Origin: Streptomyces roseoverticillatus
GTDB lineage: Bacteria; Actinomycetota; Actinomycetes; Streptomycetales; Streptomycetaceae
NCBI RefSeq assembly: GCF_000719265.1
Contig: NZ_JOFL01000003.1
Coordinates: 248,001 to 312,000, forward strand
Direction of reading: 5' to 3'
Length of the DNA: 64,000 nt
The translations under genes were made by a program, and so were the position numbers. Positions 31,371 through 40,893 of the stretch are shown piece by piece. Below the pieces are notes generated by a model. The model was not told the DNA's origin. It did no database searches and saw nothing but the letters and a program-made list of their open reading frames with translations. Numbering within the stretch: position 1 is the stretch's first letter; each line of letters begins with the position of its first letter.

Positions 31371-31937
31371 TCAGTTCATGACGGCCCGGTGGACGAGAAC
31401 CCCCACGACCACGAGGACCAGGCCGGCGACCGGGACGAGGCAGCTGCCTCCCAGCAGCCACAGCGGCAGCCCCCACGGGTTCCGGGCCGTGGCCGCACGG
31501 CGGTCGGCGACCAGGGTCAGCAGGGCGGCGGGCACGATGGCGGCCGTCACGCCCAGCCACCCGTACAGGCAGGCCGCCGGATGCCCGGCGAGGGCGCCCG
31601 GGTGACCCGACACCACGAGCGCGGCCAGGACGGCGGCCGCGGCGACGGGCAGGGCGAGGACGGGCAGCGGTGCCGCCGTGCGGCGGGCCAGCGCGGCGGT
31701 GGGGATGACGAGGGCGGCGGCGAGGGCGGCGGACACGAGGGTCCAGAGGGCCAGGAAGAACGGGAGGAACACGATGCCGAGGGCTCCGCTGTCGTCCTCG
31801 GAGGGCGAGACCGGCTGCGCCGGCGCCCAGAGGATCAGGACGACGGCCGCGACGGCCGTCTCCGCGACCAGGGCGCTGGTCGCTGTGACGAAGGTGGACG
31901 GCGTCCAGAGGCTACGACGTGCGGTTTCTTGCTTCAC
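31371..31937 (-). CDS. Small multi-span membrane protein, unknown function
   Basis: This 188-aa protein has about five hydrophobic segments, a short acidic loop (PSEDDSG) near residue 48 and basic residues at both ends. I recognise no family. It stands alone, 108 bp upstream of the exporter gene, with a hairpin-rich gap on its other side. Composition and codon use match its neighbours. Confidence 0.7.
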   Translation of the reverse strand: MKQETARRSLWTPSTFVTATSALVAETAVAAVVLILWAPAQPVSPSEDDSGALGIVFLPFFLALWTLVSAALAAALVIPTAALARRTAAPLPVLALPVAAAAVLAALVVSGHPGALAGHPAACLYGWLGVTAAIVPAALLTLVADRRAATARNPWGLPLWLLGGSCLVPVAGLVLVVVGVLVHRAVMN

Positions 31938-32026
31938 GGGGCCATCATCGCGGGGGCTGCTTCACCGGTTCCCAATGCCCTGCACGTTCCTCCCGCCGCA
32001 ACGGCGCTCAGCCACCGGAAACGCGA

Positions 32027-32069
32027 CCGGCGGTGCCGCACCCACCTGAGGTGGGGACGGCACCGCCGG
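32027..32069. terminator. Hairpin terminator after the P450 gene
   Basis: The 12-bp arms CCGGCGGTGCCG and CGGCACCGCCGG enclose a second short stem (CCACC/GGTGG). It sits 68 bp beyond the stop of the P450 gene and should end the long minus-strand polyyne-type operon. Confidence 0.75.
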
Positions 32070-32136
32070 AAACCGCCGCGGGGGTTAAGCGCCGCCGCGG
32101 CGGAAGGAGGGTGCGGGGAACCCTCGGAGAGGCCTG

Positions 32137-33363
32137 TCAGCCCAGCTTCACCGGCAGCGTGGCGAAGCCTCGCTGGACCAGCTGGTCGCGGAACGTGGGC
32201 TCGGCGGCGAGCGCGAGGCCCGGGAAGCGCCGCAGCACCGCCGGCAGGGCGAGCTCCGCCTGCATGCGGGCGAGGCCCGCCCCGAGGCAGTAGTGCGCGC
32301 CGCCGCTGAGGGTCAGCGCGTGGTTGCCCTTGCGGTACGGGTTGAACGTGCCGGGGTCGGCGTACTGCCGCGGGTCGCGGTTGCCCGCGGCGATCAGGAG
32401 CGTGACCTTCGTGCCCGCGGTCAGCGGGACGCCGAAGAAGTCGATGTCCTGGACGGCCATGCGGTTGAGGGCCTGCGCCGCGGGGTCGAAGCGCAGCACT
32501 TCCTCCACGTAGCCCGGCGCGAGGGAGTCGTCCTCGCGGAGGGCGTCGGCGTGCTCCGGGTGCTCGATCGCGAGCCGCAGCGCGTTGCCGATGAGGTCCA
32601 TCGGGGCCTCGGTGCCGGCGACGAGCAGCAGCATGAAGTTCGCGACGAGCTCTTCCTGGCTGATGCCGCCCGTCGTGTCCAGCTGCCGGACGAGCTCGCT
32701 GACGAGGTCGTCGCCGGGCTCGGCCCGCCGCTTCGCGACCAGGTCCCCGAAGTAGACGGCCAGTTCCTCCATGGCGGCGTCGCCGGGCAGGAGCTGCGCG
32801 AGGTCCTGGATGGGCTCCAGCGCGGTGGTGATGGCGCCGATGTGGCCCCGGAACCCCGCCTGCTCCTCCTCGGGTATGCCCAGCAGCTCGCCCATGATCG
32901 CCATCGGCACGCGGAAGGCGAACTCGGCCATGAAGTCGACGGGGTCGCCGCCCTCGCCGAGGGTGGCCAGCCGGTCCACCAGGCCGCCGACCAGCCGCTC
33001 CACCGCCGGCTGCAGCGCCGCGATCCGGCGCGGCGTGAAGCCGACGCTGAAGAAGCGCCGGTAGCGGTCGTGGTCGGGGTTGTTGCTGAAGAGCATGTTC
33101 TTGGTGAGCCACACCCAGGAGGAGTGCTCGCGCCAGCCGGGCATCATCGTGTCCTGCACGGCCCCGTCGGTCGACAGGAGGGCGGGTTCCCGCAGCGCCC
33201 TGGCGCACTCGGCGTGCCCGGTGACCACCAGCTGGCCGGGGCCGAGCGGCAGCAGCGGCCCGTAGGAGCGCAGCGCCTCGTAGAGCGGGTAGGGGTCCCG
33301 CTTGCCGGCCGGGCTCAGCAGCGTCATCATCGCCCGGCCGGGATCCATCACCGGTGTGGTCAT
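32137..33363 (-). CDS. Cytochrome P450 of the polyyne-type cluster
   Basis: This 408-aa soluble P450 has the ExxR motif EEVLRF near residue 286 and the heme loop LSGGAHYCLGAGLAR near 352-366, with Cys as the fifth ligand. The I-helix reads LLLVAGTEAPMD: the acid is kept but the usual Thr is Ala, which may alter proton delivery. A P450 acting late on the acyl chain is part of known polyyne clusters such as caryoynencin (CayG). It is the last gene of the operon, 29 bp after rubredoxin, its plausible electron donor. Confidence 0.9.
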   Translation of the reverse strand: MTTPVMDPGRAMMTLLSPAGKRDPYPLYEALRSYGPLLPLGPGQLVVTGHAECARALREPALLSTDGAVQDTMMPGWREHSSWVWLTKNMLFSNNPDHDRYRRFFSVGFTPRRIAALQPAVERLVGGLVDRLATLGEGGDPVDFMAEFAFRVPMAIMGELLGIPEEEQAGFRGHIGAITTALEPIQDLAQLLPGDAAMEELAVYFGDLVAKRRAEPGDDLVSELVRQLDTTGGISQEELVANFMLLLVAGTEAPMDLIGNALRLAIEHPEHADALREDDSLAPGYVEEVLRFDPAAQALNRMAVQDIDFFGVPLTAGTKVTLLIAAGNRDPRQYADPGTFNPYRKGNHALTLSGGAHYCLGAGLARMQAELALPAVLRRFPGLALAAEPTFRDQLVQRGFATLPVKLG

Positions 33364-33392
33364 GTCACTTCTCCTAGAGGTCTACAGCGGTT

Positions 33393-33575
33393 CTACAGCG
33401 GTGCCATGACGAAGTCGGCCTTGGTGGTGCCGCAGTCCGGGCACTCCCAGTCGTCCGGGATCTCCTCCCAGGGCGTGCCGGGTGCGATCCCCTCCTCCGG
33501 CAGTCCGAGGGACTCGTAGTAGACCCAGCCGCAGACGAGGCACATCCATGCCCTTTTCCCGACGTCTTCGCTCAC
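33393..33575 (-). CDS. Rubredoxin
   Basis: This 60-aa protein has two CxxC pairs (CLVCGWVYYE near residue 12 and CPDCGTTKADF near 45) and the middle block GIAPGTPWEEIPDDWECP, all standard for rubredoxin. It carries single electrons from an NAD(P)H reductase to the desaturases or the P450. It overlaps the hydrolase gene by 4 nt (ATGA). Rubredoxin genes are a regular part of polyyne clusters. Confidence 0.96.
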   Translation of the reverse strand: MSEDVGKRAWMCLVCGWVYYESLGLPEEGIAPGTPWEEIPDDWECPDCGTTKADFVMAPL

Positions 33576-34435
33576 GGGATGGTCTCTCCAGTTCTCGTTC
33601 CGTGTTCGGCGACGAACGCGGAGATGGCGCTTTTCACTTCGGGGGACATGAGGATCCCCATGTGGCCGCGGCCCGGGGCCTGCTGGAGCCGTACGTCCTT
33701 CAGGCCGGCGGCAATGGCCTCGGCCTCGCAGTACGGGACGACGGGGTCCCCGGGGTCGTGGAGGGCCAGCACCGGGATGTCGAGCTCACGGCCGAGGCCG
33801 ACGACGTCCCAGTGGCTGACGGGCACCCCGTTGCGGCGGTGCAGTTCGCGGTAGATGCGGTCGACGATCGCCCGCGAGAGCATCAGCTCACCCCTGGACC
33901 ACCGCTCCAGCACGGCGGTGAGCGTGCAGGTGGGGGCCACGAGCGTGATGCAGTCGACGTCCGGCCGCTCCTCCATCGCCACCGCTCCGACGGCGGCGAT
34001 GGAGCCCAGCGAGTGGGCGACGATCACCTTCGCGCCGCCGAGCGAGTCGAGCGCGGCACGGACGGCGGCGGTGTACTGGGTCATGGTCGCCTGTGTGCCG
34101 CGGTGCACGCCGTGGGCCGGGGCGTCGAACGCGGCGACGCGGTAGCCGAGTTCGCGCAGCGGGGCGATCAGCGAGTACATGCTGCTGCTGTCGGCTCCCC
34201 AGCCGTGCACGAGGAGCGCGGTGGGCCGGTCGTCGTCGCCCCACAGGTAGCCGCCGTGCACGTCGGGGTTGCCGAGGATGTCGAAGCCGCGGGCTCCGAG
34301 CGGCAGGACGTTGTCGGGCTGCGTGCCGAGGGCGCGGGTCCGGCTGAAGACGTCGGTGGCCCAGCGGCCGCCGGGGCCCGGGGCGAGGGCACCGGCGGCC
34401 GCGTGGGCGAGCCTTCTCAGGAAGAGGGGCGTCAT
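33572..34435 (-). CDS. Alpha/beta hydrolase, probable chain-release thioesterase
   Basis: This 287-aa protein has the oxyanion-hole segment LLVHGWGADS near residue 75, nucleophile AHSLGS near 140, an acid in HDPGDPVVP near 230 and His in GRGHMG near 260. It lies between the third desaturase and rubredoxin, overlapping both by 4 nt. In caryoynencin-type clusters a thioesterase occupies this position and frees the polyyne from the ACP, so that role is the best guess. Confidence 0.8.
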   Translation of the reverse strand: MTPLFLRRLAHAAAGALAPGPGGRWATDVFSRTRALGTQPDNVLPLGARGFDILGNPDVHGGYLWGDDDRPTALLVHGWGADSSSMYSLIAPLRELGYRVAAFDAPAHGVHRGTQATMTQYTAAVRAALDSLGGAKVIVAHSLGSIAAVGAVAMEERPDVDCITLVAPTCTLTAVLERWSRGELMLSRAIVDRIYRELHRRNGVPVSHWDVVGLGRELDIPVLALHDPGDPVVPYCEAEAIAAGLKDVRLQQAPGRGHMGILMSPEVKSAISAFVAEHGTRTGETIP

Positions 34436-35535
34436 GAGGGCGTCTTCACCGTCACCGGCTTGGCGTCCGCCGGGGCGATCCGGGTGCGGTTGAAGTCAGT
34501 GTAGAAGCCCGACTCCGTGTCGTAGAAGTGCAGCCGCCGGATGATGGTGCTCAGCTGGCGGACCTTCACGCGCTCCTCCCGCACCATGCCCGGGTAGGCG
34601 TCCTTCAGGGCGCGCTGCGCCTTCTGCAGGTTGTAGAAGGGGACGACCGGGGCGACGTGGTGGGCCGTGTGGATGGAGATGTTGTGCGTGAGGAACAGCA
34701 GCCACTTCGGGTACACGAAGTCGGTGGTCACCAGCAGCCGGCTGGCGTTGCGCGTCCAGTGCTCGTTGGTCAGGTACGGGATGTCGCTGGAGCTGTGGTG
34801 CATCAGCGTCGTGGCGCTGAACCAGGCGTGGGTCGCGAGCCACGGGGCGACGAAGTAGATCAGGAAGCCGGTGAAGCCGGTGAACCAGATCAGCGGCACG
34901 AAGTAGGCGGCCATGACGGCCAGGACGAAGACCATCGACCGGCGCACGTCGCGGCGCGCCTCGCGCTTGGGGAAGTAGCTCGGCCGGAAGCCGGACTCGC
35001 GCCAGTAGTTGATGGTGCCGCCCCAGAACGCCCAGGTGCGCGTCCCGTGGTAGATGACCTTCTCGTGCAGCGGCATCCGGTCGTAGAGCGCGGCCGGGAC
35101 CGGGCGCCAGTCGGTGTCCAGCTCCAGGTTGTTGGTGTGGCTGTGGTGCAGGTTGTGCACGTGCCGCCAGGCGTGGAACGGGTAGATCAGCGGCAGCAGC
35201 GAGACGTGCCCGATCGCGAAGTTGAACTTGCGCGAGCGGGAGAAGGAGCCGTGACCGCAGTCGTGCGCGATGCAGTGCAGGCCCCAGCCGCCCAGGCCGG
35301 CGACGATCCACAGCGGGATCCACAGCAGCCAGTGCGGTGAGAACGCGATGCCGACGAGGGCGCCGATGTACAGCACCCAGCTGACGGCGAAGCCGAGCAG
35401 GCCGCGGCCCACTCTCGGTTCGAAGAACTCCCTCGGGATGGCCCCCGCGAGCCTTTCGCCCTCGATCTGCTCCGACTTGCGCTTGAAGTCCTCGAACGCC
35501 CGGTCCGGAGCGGACGGAAAGTTGTATGCCCCCAT
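34432..35535 (-). CDS. Membrane fatty acid desaturase/acetylenase (polyyne-type, third desaturase)
   Basis: This 367-aa protein has the three histidine boxes of the FA-desaturase family: HDCGH near residue 92, HNLHHSH near 128, and HTAHH near 296, with four to six membrane spans between. Enzymes of this type insert double bonds and, in polyyne and terminal-alkyne pathways, convert them to triple bonds on an ACP-bound chain. It lies 14 bp after the ACP gene. Its box pattern differs from the two delta-9-like desaturases upstream, so it is not a recent duplicate. Confidence 0.88.
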   Translation of the reverse strand: MGAYNFPSAPDRAFEDFKRKSEQIEGERLAGAIPREFFEPRVGRGLLGFAVSWVLYIGALVGIAFSPHWLLWIPLWIVAGLGGWGLHCIAHDCGHGSFSRSRKFNFAIGHVSLLPLIYPFHAWRHVHNLHHSHTNNLELDTDWRPVPAALYDRMPLHEKVIYHGTRTWAFWGGTINYWRESGFRPSYFPKREARRDVRRSMVFVLAVMAAYFVPLIWFTGFTGFLIYFVAPWLATHAWFSATTLMHHSSSDIPYLTNEHWTRNASRLLVTTDFVYPKWLLFLTHNISIHTAHHVAPVVPFYNLQKAQRALKDAYPGMVREERVKVRQLSTIIRRLHFYDTESGFYTDFNRTRIAPADAKPVTVKTPS

Positions 35536-35549
35536 CGTCGTGGTTCCCT

Positions 35550-35849
35550 TCAGCCGGTCCGGCGGGACAGCCTGAGTTCCTGCGCCAGATAGCCGCTCAG
35601 GTCGTCGATGGTCTGGTGCTCGTAGAGCAGGCCGGGCGAGAGGCGGCGCTCGACGACCTTCTCCAGGGCGCCGGAGACCTGGACGGCGACGCGCGAGTCG
35701 AGCCCGTAGGACTCGAACGACTTCTGCGTGTCGATGTCGGCGGCCGGCACCTCGATCCGCTGGGCCAGGTGCTCGACGAGCCACTGGCGCAGGGAGTCCT
35801 CCGTGAGCGGGCCCTGGATCTGCTGGGCGTCCTTCTTGCGTCCGAACAT
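35550..35849 (-). CDS. Dedicated acyl carrier protein of the polyyne-type cluster
   Basis: This 99-aa protein has the phosphopantetheine site SYGLDSRVAVQ near residue 50 and the usual helix after it. The segment around the Ser is closer to PKS-type carriers than to primary-metabolism AcpP. A discrete ACP charged by a fatty acyl-AMP ligase is the central feature of polyyne and terminal-alkyne pathways (JamC, CayD). Confidence 0.9.
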   Translation of the reverse strand: MFGRKKDAQQIQGPLTEDSLRQWLVEHLAQRIEVPAADIDTQKSFESYGLDSRVAVQVSGALEKVVERRLSPGLLYEHQTIDDLSGYLAQELRLSRRTG

Positions 35850-35939
35850 GGTGGTTACGCTCCTGCTGGTGTGCGAGGGTGAAAGCTCTTGCGCTCGTGC
35901 GTTCTTGCGGGTGAAGCACTGCTGTGGGGGCAGCGGCGG

Positions 35940-36887
35940 TTACGCGGCCTGCTTCATGGCGCGCTTCCGCTCGATGGTGGCCTGGTCCGGTTCCCTCAGG
36001 TCCCAGACGACGCCGGCCTTGCCCAGGCCGAAGAGGAGCCAGCCGCTCAGATCCGGCTCCCACCAGGTCACGCCGTGGCGGTACGAGCCCGGGAAGGCGT
36101 GGTGGTTGTTCTGCAGGCCCTCGCCGAAGGTGAAGGCGGCGACGGGCCAGTTGTTGGCGCTGCGGTCCTTGTTGTCGAAGGGCCGGCTGCCGATCGCGTG
36201 GCAGATGGAGCCGACGCACCAGGCGGCCTGGTTGGCCACGAAGATGCGGGCGAATCCGCCGAAGACCAGGCCGGTCAGCAGCGACATCGGGGTCTGCTCG
36301 ACGGCGAAGCCGACGACGGCCGGGATCAGCAGGCCGGTGAGGACCCAGGCCGGGTAGGTGCGGCTGTACCACATCAGCCGGCGGTCGCGCAGGACGTCGG
36401 GGGCGAAGACGCTCCACTTCGAGGTCTCGTCGCTGAGCATCCAGGGCATGTGCGCGTACCACAGGCCGCGCAGCCGGGCCTTGAGGCTCCAGCCGTGCAG
36501 GTTGGGCGAGTGCGGGTCGCCCTCGCGGTCGCTGAAGCGGTGGTGGCGGCGGTGCGTGGTGACCCAGAACATCAGCGGGCCCTGGGCCCCCATGGATCCG
36601 GTGATCATCATGACGGCCTCGAACGCGGGCGAGGTCTTGAACGCCTTGTGCGAGAGGTAGCGGTGGAAGCCGATGGTGATGCCGCCCATGTGCACGAAGT
36701 ACATGACGACGAACAGGACCAGGTCGGTGGTGGTGAAGTTGCCGGTCCACAGGAACCAGGCCGCGGCGGCGGTGCCGATCAGCGGCAGCGTCATCGTGGT
36801 GAGCGCGGAGAAGCGCTTGATACGGGCGCTGGCGGGATCGAGCTTGACGATCGCCGACGCGAGCGGGTCGGCGGTAACGGAAGACAC
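35940..36887 (-). CDS. Delta-9-like acyl desaturase, second of three
   Basis: This 315-aa protein has boxes HRYLSH near residue 75, HRRHH near 112 and NNHH near 260, the stearoyl-CoA desaturase pattern with four spans. It is the paralogue of the next desaturase upstream (36903-37880), and the pair share long blocks such as GDPHSP and the RLRGLW/LRGLWHGH region. It lies 90 bp upstream of the ACP gene. Successive desaturation and acetylenation of an ACP-bound acyl chain is the expected job. Confidence 0.88.
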   Translation of the reverse strand: MSSVTADPLASAIVKLDPASARIKRFSALTTMTLPLIGTAAAAWFLWTGNFTTTDLVLFVVMYFVHMGGITIGFHRYLSHKAFKTSPAFEAVMMITGSMGAQGPLMFWVTTHRRHHRFSDREGDPHSPNLHGWSLKARLRGLWYAHMPWMLSDETSKWSVFAPDVLRDRRLMWYSRTYPAWVLTGLLIPAVVGFAVEQTPMSLLTGLVFGGFARIFVANQAAWCVGSICHAIGSRPFDNKDRSANNWPVAAFTFGEGLQNNHHAFPGSYRHGVTWWEPDLSGWLLFGLGKAGVVWDLREPDQATIERKRAMKQAA

Positions 36888-36902
36888 GGGGCCGCTCCCT
36901 TT

Positions 36903-37880
36903 CTACTCGGAGTTCTGCGCAGGCCGTGCGCGCTTGGGATAGCGCACGTTGGTGACCAGACCCAGGACGTCCAGCAGCCGGATGAAGCCGCCGGCGATGT
37001 CGATCTGCCAGAAGGTGTGCCGGTTGTGGGCCAGCGCGGGCTGGGCGTGGTGGTTGTTGTGCCATGAGCCGCCGACCGAGAAGGGCGCGAGCGTCGCGAC
37101 GTTGCGGCTGTTGTCCCGGGTGCGGTGGGGCCTGCTGCCCAGCGTGTGCCCGATCGAGTTGACGCTCCAGGTCACGTGGTCGAGCAGGAAGATCCGGGCG
37201 AGACCGCCCCAGAGCAGGCCGCCGGCCGCGCCGCGGAGGCTACCGCCGGTCAGCGCCCAGCCCAGCACGGCGGGCAGCGCGAGTCCGGCCAGGACCCAGA
37301 CGAAGTAGTACTCGTTGATCTTCATCACGAGCCGGTTCTTCATCAGGTCCGGAACGTAACGGCTCCAGTTCTGCCGGCGGACGGTGAACAGCCAGCCGAC
37401 GTGGCCGTGCCACAGGCCGCGCAGCCGCGGGAACCGGCGCCCGTCCTGCATCGGGCGGGGCGAGTGCGGGTCGCCGTCGCGGTCGGTGAACGCGTGGTGC
37501 TGGCGGTGGGTCGCCACCCAGAAGACCACGGGGCCCTGTGCGGCCATGCTGCCGGCGATGCCCCAGAAGGCGGTCACGCCCGGCTTGGCCGCGAAGGACA
37601 GGTGCGAGAAGAAGCGGTGGAAGCCGCCCTCGACGCCCAGGGAGGTCAGCAGGTACATCCCGATGAGCAGGCCGAGGTCGGTGCCGGTGAAGCCGTAGTG
37701 GTACGCGAAGACCACCGCTCCGGCGAAGCCCAGGGTGGGCACGCCGACCGTGAGGTAGGCGAGCCGGCGGGCCGAGGCGTCGGTGTCGGTCGCGGCCTGC
37801 TGCTGCGGGGCCGTGGCCGGGCGGGCCGTCCGCGGGGCACCGGACGCGGCGGTCCGGGCGGACTCAGGCGAAGTCGTCAT
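36903..37880 (-). CDS. Delta-9-like acyl desaturase, first of three
   Basis: This 325-aa protein has a Pro/Ala/Thr-rich N-terminal 35 residues, then a four-span stearoyl-CoA-desaturase core with HRFFSH near residue 88, HRQHH near 125 and HNNHH near 275. It lies 12 bp after the FAAL gene and 15 bp before its paralogue. Order FAAL-desaturase-desaturase-ACP-desaturase-hydrolase-P450 is the order of the caryoynencin cluster as I know it. Confidence 0.88.
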   Translation of the reverse strand: MTTSPESARTAASGAPRTARPATAPQQQAATDTDASARRLAYLTVGVPTLGFAGAVVFAYHYGFTGTDLGLLIGMYLLTSLGVEGGFHRFFSHLSFAAKPGVTAFWGIAGSMAAQGPVVFWVATHRQHHAFTDRDGDPHSPRPMQDGRRFPRLRGLWHGHVGWLFTVRRQNWSRYVPDLMKNRLVMKINEYYFVWVLAGLALPAVLGWALTGGSLRGAAGGLLWGGLARIFLLDHVTWSVNSIGHTLGSRPHRTRDNSRNVATLAPFSVGGSWHNNHHAQPALAHNRHTFWQIDIAGGFIRLLDVLGLVTNVRYPKRARPAQNSE

Positions 37881-37892
37881 GGTGGGCTCCCG

Positions 37893-39668
37893 TCACCGCA
37901 CGGCCTGCGGCGTGTCGTCGGCGACCGGGGACAGCGTCTTCAGCGTCCCCTGGAGGTAGGCCTTGCGGGTCGCGTCCCGGCGGACCTTGCCGCTGGTGGT
38001 CATGGGGATCGCGCCGACGGGCCCGAAGTGCACGGCGGCGGGCCGGACTCCGTGCTCGGCCGTCACCGCGGCGATCACCGCGTCCAGCACGGCCGCCCCC
38101 TCCGCGGCCAGCCGGCGGGCGGTGCCGCGGTATTCGGCGGCCACCACGAGCTGCTCGCCCTGCTCGCCGGGGACGGAGAAGGCGGCGCAGCCGCGGACCT
38201 GCTCGTGGGCCTGGCGGACGGTGAGCTCGATGTCCTGCGGGTAGAGGTTGCGGCCCGCGATGACGACGAGGTCCTTGAGCCTGCCGGTGACGAACAGCTC
38301 GCCGTCGAGCAGGAATCCGAGGTCGCCGGTGCGCAGGTGGCTGCGCCCGTCGTCGCCGGCCGTGCGCGCGGTGAACGTGGCGGCGGTGAGGTCCGGCCTG
38401 CCGAGGTAGCCCCGGGCCACGTTGGGCCCGCTGACCCAGATCTCGCCGACCCGGCCGGCCGGGACCGGACGCAGGGTCTTCGGATCGACCACGGTGACCT
38501 CGTGGCCGTCGGCGACGGTGCCGCAGCTGACGATGTGCGCGACCTGCCCGGGCTCCCCGGACGCATCTCCGGAGCGGCGCACGATGCCGTTCTCCAGGGC
38601 TTCCTTGTCGAGCCGTTCGGTGCGCAGCGGGGTGCCCGTGGGCTTTCCCGACACATAGAGCGTCGCCTCGGCCAGGCCGTAGCAGGGAATGAGGGACGTC
38701 TCGTCATAACCGCGGGGTCCGAATCGCTCGCGGAACTTGTCGAGGGTCACCCGGGAGACGGGCTCGGAGCCGCAGAAAACCTGGCGCAGGGTGCTCAGGT
38801 CGAGGGTTTCCAGCTCGTCGTCGGTGATGCCCGACGTACACATGTCGAAAGCGAAGTTGGGCCCGACGGAAATGGTGACCTTGTGGTCGGTGATCGCCTT
38901 GAGCCAGCGGTAGGGCTGCTGCACGAAGTGTGCGGGCGACATCAGCACCAGCGGCCAGCCGCCGTGCACCGCGAGCATGATCGTGCCCATGAGGCCCATG
39001 TCGTGGTACGGCGGGAGCCAGGTGCAGCCGACGCGGTCGGCCTCGTACCCCATGTTGTGTTCCAGGGCGCGGCAGTTGCTCACCAGGTTTTCGTGGGTGA
39101 GCACGATTCCCTTGGGGTCGCCGGTGGAACCCGAGGTGTACTGCAGGAGTGCCGGGTCGGAAACGGCGTCGGGTATCACCCGGCCGGGGGCGGGTGCGAG
39201 GAAGTACTGGTCGTCGACGAACAGCCATTCCGGCGCCCGTACCGTGGCGGGGAGTTCCGCCGCGAATTGCGCGACGCGGCTCTCCAGCCGCCGGTCGGCA
39301 ATGATCACGTCCGGTGCGCTGTCCACGACGATGGAGGCGAAGCGGGCCACCGCGCGTTTCCCGGTGGGCGGGAAGGACGGCACGGCGGTGGCGCCGGCGC
39401 GGAATATCCCGAACAGGGCGGCGACGTAAGCCAGCCCGGGATCCAGGGCCAGCACCACGCGGCACCCGGTGAGTTCGCGGTCCAGCAGGTCCGCGGCAAT
39501 GCGGCCGGCGTGTTCGTACACGTCGTGGTAGGTCCAGTCGACGGCCTCGTCGCTGGTACCGTCGGCAAGAAAGCGGAATGCCAGGCGCCGGGGCCCGGCC
39601 GCCCGTTCCTGGAGAATGCCCGGCAACCCTGGCGATGCGGGATGGGCCCGCCCCGCTATGTGGTCCAC
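37893..39668 (-). CDS. Fatty acyl-AMP ligase (FAAL)
   Basis: This 591-aa protein is of typical FAAL length. The P-loop YTSGSTGDPKGIVLTHENL lies near residue 168, WLPPYHDMGLMG near 212 is a FAAL-specific block, CYGLAEATLYVSG lies near 328, and the C-terminal GRLKDLVVIAGRNLYPQDIE near 467 carries the hinge. It should activate a free fatty acid as the acyl-AMP and load it on the ACP at 35550-35849. The start is GTG 39668, supported only by a weak G-rich ribosome site. Confidence 0.92.
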   Translation of the reverse strand: MDHIAGRAHPASPGLPGILQERAAGPRRLAFRFLADGTSDEAVDWTYHDVYEHAGRIAADLLDRELTGCRVVLALDPGLAYVAALFGIFRAGATAVPSFPPTGKRAVARFASIVVDSAPDVIIADRRLESRVAQFAAELPATVRAPEWLFVDDQYFLAPAPGRVIPDAVSDPALLQYTSGSTGDPKGIVLTHENLVSNCRALEHNMGYEADRVGCTWLPPYHDMGLMGTIMLAVHGGWPLVLMSPAHFVQQPYRWLKAITDHKVTISVGPNFAFDMCTSGITDDELETLDLSTLRQVFCGSEPVSRVTLDKFRERFGPRGYDETSLIPCYGLAEATLYVSGKPTGTPLRTERLDKEALENGIVRRSGDASGEPGQVAHIVSCGTVADGHEVTVVDPKTLRPVPAGRVGEIWVSGPNVARGYLGRPDLTAATFTARTAGDDGRSHLRTGDLGFLLDGELFVTGRLKDLVVIAGRNLYPQDIELTVRQAHEQVRGCAAFSVPGEQGEQLVVAAEYRGTARRLAAEGAAVLDAVIAAVTAEHGVRPAAVHFGPVGAIPMTTSGKVRRDATRKAYLQGTLKTLSPVADDTPQAVR

Positions 39669-39776
39669 AACGCCCCCGTGAGTTCAGTTCTGGGCGCGGG
39701 CCGCCGGCACACCGGCGTCCTCACCGGTGCGCGGCCCGCGTCATGATGTGCTCCGTACCTGCGGCTGTCGCCCTTG

Positions 39777-40586
39777 TCAGCCGGTACGGACGATGCGGAG
39801 CTGCTGTGCGGAGCCCAGGTGGGCGCCGTCCCTGCCCCAGGCGTCGATCTCCTCGTCGACCCAGCCCTCGGCGGTGGCCGAGCGGGTCCGTGCGCGCAGC
39901 AGGATCCACGGCGAGGACGCCTGCTCAAGGTTGCTGCCGGGCCGCACCGTGAGTTCCACGGTCGGCACCAACGCTAGCGTCGACAGTACCGCCGCGTAGG
40001 ACGGCGCGAGGGAATCCATCAGGAACACGAATCGCCGCACATCCGGAGGCTGTTCGTCCTCCAGGATCCTGATCCACGCGATCAGTTCGGGCTCGGCGCC
40101 GCCCGCGTACGGCCGGCTGGGGCCGACCGGGCGGATCTCCAGATAGGTGGAGATGGCGACGAACTCGGGCGGAATGACGAAGACCTCGCACTCCTCCGGG
40201 GCCGGGGCCTTCGGAGCGGCCGGGGCGAACGTCTGCCATTCGGCCGGCTGCGGATTTCCGAAGACGGCCGATCCTGCTACGTGAATACCCTTCTCGGTGA
40301 CCGCTTCGGCACCGAGTGTAGTGAGCGTGCGCCCGGCGCGGATCAGCGAGGTCTCCAGGCGGAAATCATCGCCGATCGGCCGCAGAAAACGCGCCGTTGC
40401 GCTCTGCAGCCGGAGGCCGGGTGAGATCTTCTGTGCGGCGTCCTGCATGGCGGAAGCCATGAGCGCGAGCGTCAGGCCGCCGTGAAAGCCGCCGAAGCCG
40501 TGCAGATGACTTCCGGCGGCGATCCCGGTGCCGGTCGGCCCGTCCAGGAGCGCCACCGGGGAAAGCGGTGAAGCAGTGCTGGTCAT
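39777..40586 (-). CDS. Double hot-dog acyl-thioesterase-like protein
   Basis: This 269-aa protein resembles TesB/4HBT_3 type thioesterases. The first hot-dog has HGFGGFHGGLTLALMASAMQDA (about residues 29-50) and ATARFLRPIGDDF near 64; the second has EIRPVGPSRPYAG near 149 and FLMDSLAPSYAAVL near 185. It may supply the free fatty acid starter or edit misloaded ACP. It is the first gene of the minus-strand operon and is divergent from the KAS III gene. Confidence 0.78.
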   Translation of the reverse strand: MTSTASPLSPVALLDGPTGTGIAAGSHLHGFGGFHGGLTLALMASAMQDAAQKISPGLRLQSATARFLRPIGDDFRLETSLIRAGRTLTTLGAEAVTEKGIHVAGSAVFGNPQPAEWQTFAPAAPKAPAPEECEVFVIPPEFVAISTYLEIRPVGPSRPYAGGAEPELIAWIRILEDEQPPDVRRFVFLMDSLAPSYAAVLSTLALVPTVELTVRPGSNLEQASSPWILLRARTRSATAEGWVDEEIDAWGRDGAHLGSAQQLRIVRTG

Positions 40587-40893
40587 ACCCCCTCCGACCC
40601 GGTGACCGACAGGGCGGCATCGTCGCGGATGAGGTGCGGATTAGTGTGGTGGTGCTCGGTTCCTGGCAACGCGCCATTCAATGTTCCGAGTTGGATCACA
40701 TGGGTGACCGTAGAAGGGCCGTGCGTCACCAAGCAAGCGAAAAATTTTGTGACCCGCATCACCATGGATTTGAATCATGGACGCGGCGTGACGTTCAACA
40801 CTGACACTCTGCGCCGTAGTGGGTTGCGTCGTCCAACCCACCCGGAGATAGTCTCGCCGCCGACACGTTCAGAAGTGGCTTGGGGGGGCCTGT
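40587..40893. promoter_or_regulatory. Divergent promoter region of the polyyne-type cluster
   Basis: These 307 bp hold no gene. The middle is AT-rich for this genome (AAAAATTTTG at 40741-40750). GTGACCCGCATCAC at 40750-40763 is a CRP-like palindrome close to the one at 29724, and CATG repeats near 40763-40780 form another short inverted repeat. Both the thioesterase/FAAL operon and the KAS III gene should be controlled from here. Confidence 0.55.
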